Positions 53,465 through 62,608 of a DNA stretch of 64,000 nucleotides are shown one piece after another. Made by a program: the position numbers and the translations under genes. The notes beneath the pieces were generated by a model that made no database searches, was not told the DNA's origin, and saw only the letters and a program-made list of their open reading frames with translations. Source of the stretch: Rhodobacter sp. Its GTDB lineage: Bacteria; Pseudomonadota; Alphaproteobacteria; Rhodobacterales; Rhodobacteraceae. The stretch is taken from NCBI GenBank assembly GCA_016704435.1, contig JADJAB010000003.1:248001-312000 (forward strand), written 5' to 3'. The first letter of the stretch is position 1; each line of letters starts with the position of its first letter.

Positions 53465-54432
53465 TGGATTACGCAACGCTGCTGCAGATCCTCGATTCGG
53501 CGGTGCGGCTGGCCACGCCTCTGCTGCTGGCCTGTCTGGCGGGGCTGTTTTCGGAACGTCCCGGGATTTTCGACATCGGGCTTGAGGGCAAGATGCTGGC
53601 GGCCGCGATGGCGGCGGGGCGGTTGCGGCGCTGTCCGGCTCGGCCTGGATCGGTCTGCTGGCGGGCATTGGCGGCTCGCTGGTCTTCGCCGCCATCCACG
53701 GTGTCACCGCCATCACCTTTCGCGGCAACCAGTTGATGTCCGGCGTGGCACTGAACTTTCTGGCCTCGGGGCTGACGGTGCTGATTGCGCAGAGCCTGTT
53801 CGGCCAGGGCGGCCGCACCCCGCCCCTTGACGGTGCAGGCCCGCTTCAATCCGATTGATCTGCCCTTTGCCGAGGCGCTGCGCGGGGTGCCGGGGATTGG
53901 CCCGTTTTATGCCGAGGTGGTCTCGGGCCATTCGATTCCTAGTCTATGCGGCCTTTGCCGCCGTGCCGCTGACCTGGTGGGTGCTGTTTCGCACCAGGTT
54001 CGGCCTGCGCCTGCGCGCGGTGGGCGAAAACCCCGCGGCAGTGGATACGGCCGGGGTCTCGGTCGTCGGCCTGCGCTATGCGGCGCTGGTGATCACCGGC
54101 ATCCTCTGCGGTCTGGCGGGCGCCTATATGGCGACCGCCCTGCAGGCCGGCTTTCGGGCGGAAATGACGGCGGGCCGCGGCTATATCGCCCTGGCCGCGC
54201 TGATCTTCGCCAAATGGCGGCCGGTGGCGGCCCTGGGGGCCTGCTTCTGTTCGGCTTTTTCCAGGCGCTGGCCAACCGCCCCGACGTGGTCGAGGCCGTT
54301 GTGCAGGTCAAGGTGCCGGTGCCGTTCCTGACCGCACTGCCCTATATCCTGACCGTCTTCGTGCTGGCCGGGTTCGTCGGCAAGGCGATCCCGCCCCGCG
54401 CCGGGGGCGAGCCCTACGTGAAGGAACGCTAG
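53464..54432 (+). pseudogene. nucleoside ABC transporter permease 2 (four frame breaks)
   Basis: About 320 residues after repair, YufQ type. Segments: LLACLAGLFSERPGIFDIGLEGKMLAAAMAAG, then (after a break near 53622) GVTAITFRGNQLMSGVALNFLASGL, (near 53825) ARFNPIDLPFAEALRGVPGIGPFYAEV, (near 53940) RLRAVGENPAAVDTAGVSVVGLRYAALV, and (near 54240) LLFGFFQALANRPDVVEAVVQVKVP. Stop at 54432. As given no complete protein is made, but the conserved blocks are all present and in order, so sequence errors are the most likely cause. Confidence 0.8.
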
Positions 54433-54437
54433 GCCCA

Positions 54438-54515
54438 TTTTCATCTGTCTCTAAATATCCTGCAGGGTGCGAAGAAGTAGCGAAGAAACTTCGTAGCGGG
54501 GGGTGCAAAACCCCC
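54438..54515 (-). repeat. hairpin-plus-box intergenic element, copy 3 (variant)
   Basis: On the minus strand a hairpin GGGGGT-N5-ACCCCC (54499-54515) is followed by a CGAAG-AAA-CTTCG-type stem (54481-54493) and the box GGATATTT-N6-AGATGAAA (54438-54460). The order hairpin then box matches the element at 37524-37574, with a diverged box. It fills most of the 112-base gap between the permease and the phosphorylase. Confidence 0.5.
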
Positions 54516-54544
54516 GGCGCCTGCCAAAAGCAAAGGCCTTTGCC

Positions 54545-55339
<795 letters not shown>

Positions 55340-55417
55340 GCCGGCCAAGGGATTTGACATCACCGACAAAAGCGCGCAACCCTTTGGCATTGGCCCAAAA
55401 CCCGGCAAAGCCGCGCG

Positions 55418-56341
55418 ATGCAGCTCTACCTCCCCATCGCCGAGGTCTCGGTTGACCTTTCCTGATCCTTGGATTGGGCGGCTTTGTCGGGTTCATGTCG
55501 GGGATGTTCGGCGTGGGCGGCGGCTTTCTGATCACGCCTTTGCTGTTCTTTATCGGCATCCCGCCTGCTGTTGCTGTGGCCACCGGCGCCAATCAGGTGG
55601 TGGCCTCGTCGATCTCCGGCGTTCTCGCGCAGCTTAAACGCAAGGCGGTCGATTTCCGCATGGGCGGCGTGCTGCTGTTGGGGGGCATGGCGGGATCTGT
55701 TGTGGGGGTTTGGGTCTTTGCCTGGATGACGCGGCTGGGGCAGGTTGATCTGTTCGTGCAGCTTTCCTATGTGCTTTTCCTTGGCCTGATCGGCGCGTTG
55801 ATGCTTCAGGAAAGCCTGCGCGCCTTTTTGCGGCGCGCACCCCTTGGCGCGCAGCCGATCCGGCGGGCACATGTGCACAGCTGGGTGCATGGGCTGCCGT
55901 TGAAGATGAAATTCCGCGCCAGCGGCCTGTATATTTCGGTTTTGCCGCCGATGGCGGTTGGGGCGCTGGTGGGGTTTCTGGCGGCAATCATGGGGGTGGG
56001 CGGCGGCTTTATCATGGTGCCGGCGATGATCTACCTGTTGGGGATGCCGACCAGGTGGTCATGGGCACCTCACTGTTTCAGATCATCTTTGTCACCGCCT
56101 TCACCACCTTGATGCATGCCATCACCAGCCAGACCGTGGACATGATGCTGGCGCCCTTGTCTGATCCTGGCGGGGTGATTGGCGCACGATTGGCGCGCGG
56201 TGGTCGGCGCCAGGCTGAAGGGCGAACAGTTGCGCATCCTGCTGTCGATGATGGTGCTGGCGGTATCGTTGCAGATCGCGGCCGACCTGTTGTTGATCCG
56301 CCCTCCGAGCTTTATTCGATCACCGCGGGCTGTTGCCATGA
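55418..56341 (+). pseudogene. TauE/SafE (TSUP) family sulfite/organosulfonate exporter-like protein (frame-broken)
   Basis: About 307 residues after repair, with eight or more helices. The start MQLYLPIAEVSVDL (ATG at 55418) is followed, after a break near 55462, by LGLGGFVGFMSGMFGVGGGFLITPLLFF and ATGANQVVASSISGVLAQL; the second TSUP repeat is GFLAAIMGVGGGFIMVPAMIYLL. Further breaks near 56055 and 56165 precede GTSLFQIIFVTAFTTLMHA and GARLKGEQLRILLSMMVLAV. The end near 56341 is inferred from an ATGA overlap with the next gene. TSUP proteins move sulfite, taurine-derived or similar anions; the substrate is unknown. Confidence 0.78.
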
Positions 56342-57115
56342 TCCGCGCGCTGTGTTGCCCTGTTCTTGATGCTGCGCTTTTCGCCAGCCCTGCGCAAGGT
56401 GCGTCGCTGAAGGCGAAAGATCGTCTCGGGCCTCAGCCAGAACCGCGTCTCGATCACCGCCGATTTCGACGGCTCGGAAATCCTGGTCTATGGCGCGGTC
56501 AAGCGCGACTCCCCCGCGCCCGAGGGCGATATGGGCGTGATCATCACGATCGAAGGCCCCGCCACGCCGCTGATGGTGCGGCGCAAGGACCGGGTCTGGG
56601 GCATCTGGATCAACAACGCCGCCGTCGCGGTCGATTCCGCACCCAGCTTCTACGCTGTCGCCACTACCGGCCCGCTGACCGACGTGCTGTCCGCGACCGA
56701 GAACCTGCGCCATGGCATCACCATCGACCGGGTGATCCGCGCCGTCGGCATCACCAGCGAGGCGGATGCCTCCGAGGCCTTCATCGAGGCGATGATGCGG
56801 GTGCGCACCGCCGAGGGGCGCTATCGCCTGCTGGACGGCAGGGTGGAGCTGACCGACCAGACCCTGTTCCGGGCCGATGTCACCTTGCCCGCGAACCTGA
56901 CCGAAGGCGGCTACAAGGTGCGGCTGTTCCTGTTGCGCGGCGGCAAGGTCGTGGCCGAGCAGGCGCGGCTGATCGACGTCCGCAAGGAGGGGCTGGAGCG
57001 GCTGATCTACAACCTGGCGCAGGACCAGCCGCTGGCCTATGGGCTGCTGTCGCTGGCGCTGGCGGCCTTTGCCGGCTGGGCCGCATCGGCGGTGTTCCGG
57101 CTGATCCGCAACTGA
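56338..57115 (+). pseudogene. TIGR02186 family membrane-anchored protein (frame-broken near start)
   Basis: About 258 residues. A short signal-like start (MIRALCC, ATG at 56338; SPAQGAS) is separated by one or more breaks at 56360-56430 from the body: IVSGLSQNRVSITADFDGSEILVYGAVKRD, FYAVATTGPLTDVLSATENLRH, TLPANLTEGGYKVRLFLLRGGKVV, and a C-terminal helix (YGLLSLALAAFAGWAASAVFRLI). TIGR02186 proteins usually follow a TauE/SafE gene, as here, and are thought to act with it, but their function is unknown. The body runs uninterrupted from about 56430 to the stop. Confidence 0.8.
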
Positions 57116-57134
57116 GCCAGCGGGACAGGCGCGC

Positions 57135-57392
57135 TCAGCCCTTCTTCCTGGCCCCGGCCGTTTCCATCGCGTCGAGCCTTGCCTTCAGCGCCTCGTTCTC
57201 TTCGCGCGCCTTCTGGGCCATCGCCCGAACAGCATCGAATTCCTCGCGCGTGACGAAATCGCGGTCGGCCATCCAGCGATCGACAAAGCCCTTGAATGCC
57301 GTCTCGGCCTCGGTCTTGGCACCCTGCGCCACGCCCATGGCATTGGTCATCAGCTGGCTCATGTCATCGAGGAACTTGTTGGGGGGCTGCAT
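57135..57392 (-). CDS. ubiK: UbiK-type accessory factor (BMFP family)
   Basis: An 85-residue protein: QPPNKFLDDMSQLMTNAMGVAQGAKTEAE at the start, then a coiled-coil with REEFDAVRAMAQKAREENEALKARLDAMET. This is the BMFP/UbiK family, membrane-fusogenic trimeric coiled coils that assist ubiquinone synthesis with UbiJ in E. coli. The role here is inferred from family. It is convergent with the TIGR02186 gene and divergent from lgt, and seems to be a single-gene unit. Confidence 0.87.
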   Translation of the reverse strand: MQPPNKFLDDMSQLMTNAMGVAQGAKTEAETAFKGFVDRWMADRDFVTREEFDAVRAMAQKAREENEALKARLDAMETAGARKKG

Positions 57393-57535
57393 CGCGGTCT
57401 CCTGTCACATCGCCCTATATATGCGCCCCCGCCCCGTCCTTCACAAGACCGCCACCGCAGGGCACAGCCGCCCCTCGGCGGTTGACTTCACCCGCGCCCG
57501 CCGCGACAACCATCCGTGCCTGACGGAGCGCCTGC

Positions 57536-58414
57536 ATGATCGCCTTTCCGAACATCTCGCCCGAGATCTTCTCGATCTCCGTGTTCGGGATGACCTTCGC
57601 GCTGCGCTGGTATGCGCTGGCCTATATCGTCGGCATCCTGATCGCCTGGGGGCTTGCCGCGCGCACGCTCCGCCGTGCCGATCTGTGGTCCGGCCCGCCG
57701 CCGCTGACCGGTGATCAGCTGGAGCGGCTGATGACCTGGGTCATCCTGGGCGTCATCCTTGGCGGGCGCCTGGGCTATGTGCTGTTCTACGAGCCGGCCC
57801 GCTATCTGGCCGATCCGCTGGCCGCGCTGCGGGTCTGGGATGGCGGCATGTCGTTCCATGGCGGCTTTCTGGGGGTGATCGCGGCGGGCGTTCTGTTCTG
57901 CCGGCGCGAGGGCATCCCCATGCTGCCCCTGGGCGACCTGATGGGCCTGTCGGTGCCGCCCGGCCTGATGCTGGGCCGCATCGCCAATTTCATCAACGCC
58001 GAGCTTTGGGGCCGCCCGACCGACCTGCCCTGGGGCGTGGCCTTCCCGGGCGACGCCGCGCAGACCTGTCCCGGCATCGCCGGGGTCTGCGCCCGCCACC
58101 CGAGCCAGCTTTATGAAGCGGCGCTGGAAGGCCTGATCCTTGGCGCGCTGGTGCTGTGGCTGGCCTACAGGCGCGGCTGGCTGAAGGCGCCGGGGCGGCT
58201 GATGGGGCTGTTCATCGCCGGCTACGGGCTGGCGCGGTTCGTGGTGGAGTTCGTCCGCCAGCCGGATGCGCAATTCGTGGCCGCGGGCAACCCATTGGGG
58301 CTGGCGCTGCATGTCGGCGGCTGGGGACTGACCATGGGACAACTCCTGTCGCTGCCGATGGTCGCGGTGGGTCTGTGGTTCGTGCTGCGCGCCCGGCGCG
58401 CGACGGGAGCATGA
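57536..58414 (+). CDS. lgt: prolipoprotein diacylglyceryl transferase
   Basis: A 292-residue inner-membrane enzyme with about seven helices that transfers diacylglycerol from phosphatidylglycerol to the lipobox Cys of prolipoproteins. The Lgt signature is GRIANFINAELWGRPTD (about residues 149-165); HGGFLGVIAAGVLFCRR and HPSQLYEAALEGL hold the conserved His and Glu-type residues. Length is normal. The ATG at 57536 gives a complete N-terminus. Its stop overlaps the midA-like ATG (ATGA), so those are coupled. Confidence 0.94.
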   Translation: MIAFPNISPEIFSISVFGMTFALRWYALAYIVGILIAWGLAARTLRRADLWSGPPPLTGDQLERLMTWVILGVILGGRLGYVLFYEPARYLADPLAALRVWDGGMSFHGGFLGVIAAGVLFCRREGIPMLPLGDLMGLSVPPGLMLGRIANFINAELWGRPTDLPWGVAFPGDAAQTCPGIAGVCARHPSQLYEAALEGLILGALVLWLAYRRGWLKAPGRLMGLFIAGYGLARFVVEFVRQPDAQFVAAGNPLGLALHVGGWGLTMGQLLSLPMVAVGLWFVLRARRATGA

Positions 58415-59469
58415 CGCCGCTGACCCGGCTCCTTGCCCGGCGCATCCGCGCCGGCGGGCCGATCACGCTGGCCGACTACATGACCGAATGCCTGCTGCAT
58501 CCCGAGCATGGCTATTACACCACCCGCCCGCCATTCGGCGCCGCCGGCGATTTCATCACCGCGCCGGAAATCAGCCAGATGTTCGGCGAATTGCTGGGCC
58601 TTGCGCTGGCGCAATACTGGCTGGACCTTGGCGCACCCGCACCTTTCACGCTGGCCGAGCTGGGGCCGGGGCGCGGCACGCTGATGGCCGATGTGCTGCG
58701 CGCCACCCGCGCGGTGCCGGGCTTTCATGCGGCCGCGGGGCTGGTGCTGGTCGAAGCCTCGCCGCGCTTGCGGAGGGTGCAAGGGGATGCGCTGGCGGGA
58801 TTCCACCCGAAATGGGCAGGCTCTGCCGCGGACCTGCCGCAAGCGCCGCTGTTCCTGCTGGCGAACGAATTCTTCGACGCCCTGCCGATCCGCCAGTTCA
58901 CCCGCGCGGGCGAAGGCTGGGCCGAAACCGTGGTCGGCCTGCGGGGTGACCAACTGGTCCTGGGCCGCGCCCCGCCCGCCCCCCTGGCCGCGCTGGAGCA
59001 TCGGCTGGCCGACACTGCCCAAGGCGACGTGGTCGAGATCTGCCCCGCCGCCGCCCCGGTGATGAGCGCCCTTGCCAGCCGCATTGCGACCGGTGGCGGG
59101 CTGGCCCTGATCCTCGACTACGGCGACCGGCTGTCGCGCGGCGATACGTTTCAGGCGTTGCGGGGGCATGCCTATGCCGACCCGCTGGCCGAACCGGGGC
59201 GGGCCGACCTGACCGCGCATGTCGATTTTGCCGCCCTTGCCGCCGCCGCCACCGGCTGCGCCACCGCCTTTGCCCCGCAAGGTGCGCTGTTGCAGGACCT
59301 TGGCATCGGCGCGCGCACGGAAGCGCTGGCCGCACGGCTTTCCGGCCCGGCGCTGCAATCGCATCTTGCCGCCAGCCGGCGCTTGACCGCGCCGCAGGAA
59401 ATGGGGACGCTGTTCAAGGCGCTGGCGGTGTTTCCGCAGGGCGCACCCCAACCGCCCGGTTTCGCCTGA
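58411..59469 (+). CDS. MidA / NDUFAF7-type SAM-dependent methyltransferase
   Basis: A 352-residue class I methyltransferase of the MidA family (DUF185). The start RRIRAGGPITLADYMTECLLHPEHGYY is typical, with FGAAGDFITAPEISQMFGELLG and the SAM loop AELGPGRGTLMADVLRA. LLANEFFDALPIRQF and ILDYGDRLSRGDT are further family marks. The human homologue NDUFAF7 dimethylates an Arg of complex I subunit NDUFS2; the same activity here is inferred. Its ATG overlaps the lgt stop, and pgeF starts directly after its stop. Confidence 0.9.
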   Translation: MTPLTRLLARRIRAGGPITLADYMTECLLHPEHGYYTTRPPFGAAGDFITAPEISQMFGELLGLALAQYWLDLGAPAPFTLAELGPGRGTLMADVLRATRAVPGFHAAAGLVLVEASPRLRRVQGDALAGFHPKWAGSAADLPQAPLFLLANEFFDALPIRQFTRAGEGWAETVVGLRGDQLVLGRAPPAPLAALEHRLADTAQGDVVEICPAAAPVMSALASRIATGGGLALILDYGDRLSRGDTFQALRGHAYADPLAEPGRADLTAHVDFAALAAAATGCATAFAPQGALLQDLGIGARTEALAARLSGPALQSHLAASRRLTAPQEMGTLFKALAVFPQGAPQPPGFA

Positions 59470-60219
59470 ATGCTGGAAATCCTCACCTCCGACGCGCTGC
59501 CCGCAAGGCATGGCTTTTTCACCCGCAAGGGCGGGGCCTCGTCGGGGATCTTTGCCGGGTTGAACTGCGGCACCGGCTCCAGCGACCAGGCCGAGATCGT
59601 GGCGATCAATCGCGCCCGCGTCGCCGCGGCGTTGGACCTGGCGCCCGCGGGGCTGGTGACGGTGAACCAGGTGCATTCGCCCGATGTGGTCGCCGTGACC
59701 GGCCCGCTGGAAGGCCGCCCGAAGGCCGACGCGATGGTCACCGCCACGCCGGGGCTGGCGCTGGCGATCCTGACCGCCGATTGCCAGCCGGTGCTGTTCG
59801 CCGATGCCAGGGCCGGGGTGATCGGTGCGGCCCATGCGGGCTGGCGCGGCGCCGTTGCCGGTGTGCTGGAGGCGACGCTGGACGCAATGGAAGCCCTCGG
59901 CGCCCGGCGCGGCGATATCGCGGCGGTGATCGGGCCCTGCATCAGCCAGGCCGCCTATGAGGTGGGGCCGGAGTTCCTTGACACCTTCCGCGAAGAAGAC
60001 CCCGAGAACGCACGGTTCTTCGGCACTGGCCCGGGTGACCGGATGCTGTTCGACCTTCCCGGCTACGGGCTGCACCGGCTGCGGGCGGCGGGCATCGGCC
60101 GGGCGGAATGGACGCGGCACTGCACCTACCGCGATTCGGACCGGTTCTACAGCTTTCGCCGCACCACCCACGCCGGCGAGGCCGATTACGGGCGGCTGAT
60201 CTCGGTCATCCGCCTGTAA
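59470..60219 (+). CDS. pgeF: peptidoglycan editing factor PgeF (polyphenol oxidase / YfiH family)
   Basis: A 249-residue protein. The metal-site residues are visible: His in VTVNQVHSPDVV, Cys in ILTADCQPVLFAD and His in GAAHAGWRGAV, with DRFYSFRR near the end. YfiH/PgeF proteins hydrolyse mis-made UDP-MurNAc-Ser in peptidoglycan quality control and show laccase or nucleosidase-like activities. The ATG at 59470 begins directly at the end of the previous stop, so lgt-midA-pgeF look like one transcript. The 225 bases after it (60220-60445) hold no gene that I can support. Confidence 0.92.
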   Translation: MLEILTSDALPARHGFFTRKGGASSGIFAGLNCGTGSSDQAEIVAINRARVAAALDLAPAGLVTVNQVHSPDVVAVTGPLEGRPKADAMVTATPGLALAILTADCQPVLFADARAGVIGAAHAGWRGAVAGVLEATLDAMEALGARRGDIAAVIGPCISQAAYEVGPEFLDTFREEDPENARFFGTGPGDRMLFDLPGYGLHRLRAAGIGRAEWTRHCTYRDSDRFYSFRRTTHAGEADYGRLISVIRL

Positions 60220-60445
60220 CCCGCCACGTCATTGCCGCAATCGGCGCAACAATCCCAGGCTGTCTCTGCGATTATCCCTGAGAAACGCGGGGAATTGCGG
60301 AACAGATCAACAATCCCTGCCCATTGTCCCGGATTGTCGCTTGCCAGGAAATGGCCCGATTCCCGCACCAATCAGCCCAACAGCCGCCGCATTGATCCGC
60401 GATCTTCAACACATGGCCAAAACGGCCTGAAGAGGAGTTCAGACC

Positions 60446-60648
60446 ATGACCCAGGAAATCAAGACCGAACGCCGCTGGCTCCGCTCGGTGATCGCAGCCT
60501 CGGCAGAACCGCTGCCCGAGTTCCCTGGATGCGCGGCCAGCGCCGCAAGCCGGTTTCGCTGGCGCCCGAGCCGGACTGGCTGATCGCAAGCGAAGAGCGG
60601 CCGAAGGTGGCTCTGTTCGGCAAGTCCGGCGCGATCGCGGCGCGCTGA
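60446..60648 (+). pseudogene. small basic protein of unknown function (frame-broken)
   Basis: About 67 residues after repair: TQEIKTERRWLRSVIAASAEP, then PWMRGQRRKPVSLAPEPDW and a short tail. The ATG at 60446 has a strong AGAGGAG upstream. A break near 60535, where one C is missing in a CCC run, separates the two parts. The ERRWLRSVIAASAEP start followed by PWxRGxRR is, as I recall, seen in short Rhodobacteraceae proteins of unknown function. Confidence 0.5.
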
Positions 60649-60767
60649 AAGAATCAATTCGTCTCAATCCCTGCGCATTCGGTGCCCGGATTGTTGCCAA
60701 AGCCGCAAACTATGCCCCGCCAGAGGGGGAGATCGTTCCGGCCCCGACCCTGAAATGCGCCCGTCGT

Positions 60768-60796
60768 TTGACAAGCGGCCACATTCAGGACAGATT
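60768..60796 (+). promoter_or_regulatory. candidate promoter of the small RNA
   Basis: A perfect -35 hexamer TTGACA (60768-60773), a 17-base spacer and a weak -10 CAGATT (60791-60796). It faces rightward into a region without a gene, which ends in a strong terminator. Confidence 0.45.
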
Positions 60797-60802
60797 CGAC
60801 GA

Positions 60803-60962
60803 CAGCAGATGTCCCTCTGCAAAGACAGGAGACCGGCGCGGATCGTAAGACCTGAAAGGGCAACCCGCTGGACAGACTGCCCGGCCCCACGCTCATGGGG
60901 TTCGGGTCCCGCTCGGGAAAGGCGGCCCCGGTGCTCCTCTGGCACCACGAGGGGCCGCTTTT
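60803..60962 (+). ncRNA. candidate small RNA (about 160 nt)
   Basis: The gap 60649-60980 has no credible protein gene but has a promoter-like sequence, several hairpins (GGGCA...TGCCC at about 60857-60883, CCCCA...TGGGG near 60890) and a strong intrinsic terminator ending at 60962. The terminator's inner loop is TCCTCTG, so a CCUCU that could pair with Shine-Dalgarno sequences is exposed. It does not match a 6S, SRP or tmRNA pattern that I know. The boundaries are estimates. Confidence 0.4.
60922..60962 (+). terminator. strong intrinsic terminator
   Basis: GCGGCCCC (60922-60929) pairs with GGGGCCGC (60951-60958), and GGTGC (60930-60934) with GCACC (60942-60946). TTTT follows at 60959-60962. 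On the other strand no T run follows, so it serves the plus-strand transcript rather than lrp. Confidence 0.75.
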
Positions 60963-60980
60963 CGTTTGGGGACGCGCGTT

Positions 60981-61481
60981 TCAGGCGCTGCGGGCCAGCC
61001 TTGCCTCCAGCACGTCGAAGGGCACGCCGGGGTCATCCTTGGCGCAGCGGATGACCAGGCTGGTCTTCACGTTGGCGACATTCTCGGCCTTCAAAAGCTC
61101 TCCGGTCAGGAAGCCCTGGAAGGTGGACAGATCCGGCGAGACGCATTTCAGGATGAAGTCGATCTCGCCGTTCAGCATGTGGCATTCGCGGACCAGCGGC
61201 CAGGCGCGGCAGCGCGCCTCGAAGGTGGACAGGTCGGCCTCGGCCTGGCTTTGCAGGCGGACCATGGCAAAGACCTGCACCTCGAAGCCCAGTTCGCGGG
61301 CGTCGATATCGGCGTGATAGCCGGTGATGTAGCCGGCCTCTTCCAGCGTGCGCACCCGGCGCAGGCAGGGTGGCGCGGAAATGCCGACGCGGCTGGCGAG
61401 TTCGACGTTCGTCATCCGCCCGTCGGCCTGCAATTCCGCAAGGATATGCCGGTCGATCGGGTCCAGCTTGTGTCCGGCCAT
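60981..61481 (-). CDS. Lrp/AsnC family transcriptional regulator
   Basis: A 166-residue regulator. The N-terminal winged helix (DPIDRHILAELQADGRMTNVELASRVGIS, APPCLRRVRTLEEAGYITGY) is followed by a RAM/ACT-like effector domain (DARELGFEVQVFAMVRLQ; ECHMLNGEIDFILKCVSPDL). Such proteins bind amino acids and act as octamers. A 19-base operator-like repeat lies 44 bases upstream of the start (61481), suggesting autoregulation and control of the divergent trxB. The amino-acid ligand is unknown. Confidence 0.88.
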   Translation of the reverse strand: MAGHKLDPIDRHILAELQADGRMTNVELASRVGISAPPCLRRVRTLEEAGYITGYHADIDARELGFEVQVFAMVRLQSQAEADLSTFEARCRAWPLVRECHMLNGEIDFILKCVSPDLSTFQGFLTGELLKAENVANVKTSLVIRCAKDDPGVPFDVLEARLARSA

Positions 61482-61524
61482 TTACGTCTCCCTGATTGCT
61501 GCCTTCTAGGCGGTTGCAGCACGT

Positions 61525-61543
61525 CGCGCAATAATATTTCGCG
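61525..61543. promoter_or_regulatory. candidate Lrp operator between lrp and trxB
   Basis: CGCGCAATA-A-TATTTCGCG: 8 of 9 arm bases are complementary around an AT-rich centre. It lies 44 bases before the lrp start and 120 before trxB. This fits the style of Lrp/AsnC sites (AT-rich core, GC-rich arms), and autoregulation is common in the family. Confidence 0.5.
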
Positions 61544-61662
61544 AAGCCCGCCGCGGACCCACGCCGCGTTTCGCCGCGGGTGCCCAATGCGCAAGCATTC
61601 GGGGCTTCCGGCCCAAGGCGGCTTTGCCTATATCGGACGGGCTGCAACTCCGGGGGGCCACC

Positions 61663-62601
61663 ATGGGCGAGACGAAGACGTTGAGAGTTCTGATCATTGG
61701 CTCCGGCCCGGCGGGCTATACGGCGGCGGTCTATGCATCGCGGGCGATGCTGAACCCGGTGCTGGTGCAGGGGCTGCAGCCCGGCGGCCAGCTGACCATC
61801 ACCACCGAGGTGGAGAACTGGCCCGGCGACAGCATGGTGATGGGTCCCGACCTGATGGTGCGGATGGAAGAGCATGCAAAGGCGATGGGGGCCGAGGTGA
61901 TCAGCGACTACATCACCGCGCTGGACCTGTCGAAGCGGCCGTTCCGGGCCGAGGCGGATTCCGGGACCACCTATGTCGCCGATGCGGTGATCCTGGCGAC
62001 CGGCGCGCAGGCGAAATGGCTGGGGCTGCCCAGCGAGGAAAAGTTCAAGGGCTTTGGCGTGTCGGCCTGCGCCACCTGCGACGGGTTCTTCTACCGGGGC
62101 AAGGACGTGGTGGTGATCGGCGGCGGCAACACGGCGGTGGAAGAGGCGCTGTTCCTGACCAATTTCGCCACCAAGGTGACGCTGGTGCACCGCCGCGACA
62201 GCTTGCGCGCCGAAAAGATCATGCAGGACCGGCTGTTCAAGAACCCCAAGATCGAGGTGATCTGGGACAGCGAGGTGACCGAGGTTCTGGGCACCGAGGC
62301 GCCGCCGGGCGTGACGGCGGTGAAGCTGCGCAACCTGAAGACGGGCGCGGAAAGCGAACTGCCCTGCGCCGGCTTCTTCGTGGCGATCGGCCATGCGCCG
62401 TCATCCGAGCTGGTGAAGGACCAGCTGGAGCTGCACAACGGCGGCTATGTGGTGGTGGAGGCCGGGTCCACCCGCACCTCGATCCCCGGCGTCTTTGCCG
62501 CCGGCGACCTGACCGACCATATCTACCGCCAGGCAGTGACCAGCGCCGGCATGGGCTGCATGGCCGCGCTGGACGCCGAGAAGTTTCTTGCCGGAGATTG
62601 A
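61663..62601 (+). CDS. trxB: thioredoxin-disulfide reductase
   Basis: A 312-residue flavoenzyme that reduces thioredoxin with NADPH. The FAD loop is IIGSGPAGYTAAVYASRA, the redox pair is C136-A-T-C139 in SACATCDGFFY, the NADPH loop is VIGGGNTAVEEALFLT, and the C-terminal FAD segment is GVFAAGDLTDHIYRQAVTSAGMGCMAALDAE. The ATG at 61663 has a G-rich ribosome site; an in-frame upstream start (61624) would add 13 residues and is less likely. The divergent lrp gene and shared operator suggest joint control. The RES gene begins almost at its stop. Confidence 0.95.
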   Translation: MGETKTLRVLIIGSGPAGYTAAVYASRAMLNPVLVQGLQPGGQLTITTEVENWPGDSMVMGPDLMVRMEEHAKAMGAEVISDYITALDLSKRPFRAEADSGTTYVADAVILATGAQAKWLGLPSEEKFKGFGVSACATCDGFFYRGKDVVVIGGGNTAVEEALFLTNFATKVTLVHRRDSLRAEKIMQDRLFKNPKIEVIWDSEVTEVLGTEAPPGVTAVKLRNLKTGAESELPCAGFFVAIGHAPSSELVKDQLELHNGGYVVVEAGSTRTSIPGVFAAGDLTDHIYRQAVTSAGMGCMAALDAEKFLAGD

Positions 62602-62608
62602 CCGGGGC

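Noticed and set aside
60885..60920. A tRNA-like T-arm (GGGGTTCGGGTCCC)
   Set aside because: The stem does not pair correctly, and no acceptor stem, anticodon arm or D-arm could be found around it.
60803..60962. 6S RNA or SRP RNA as identity of the candidate sRNA
   Set aside because: The two ends do not pair as in 6S, and no GGAA-tetraloop SRP core is visible. It is left as an unassigned RNA.
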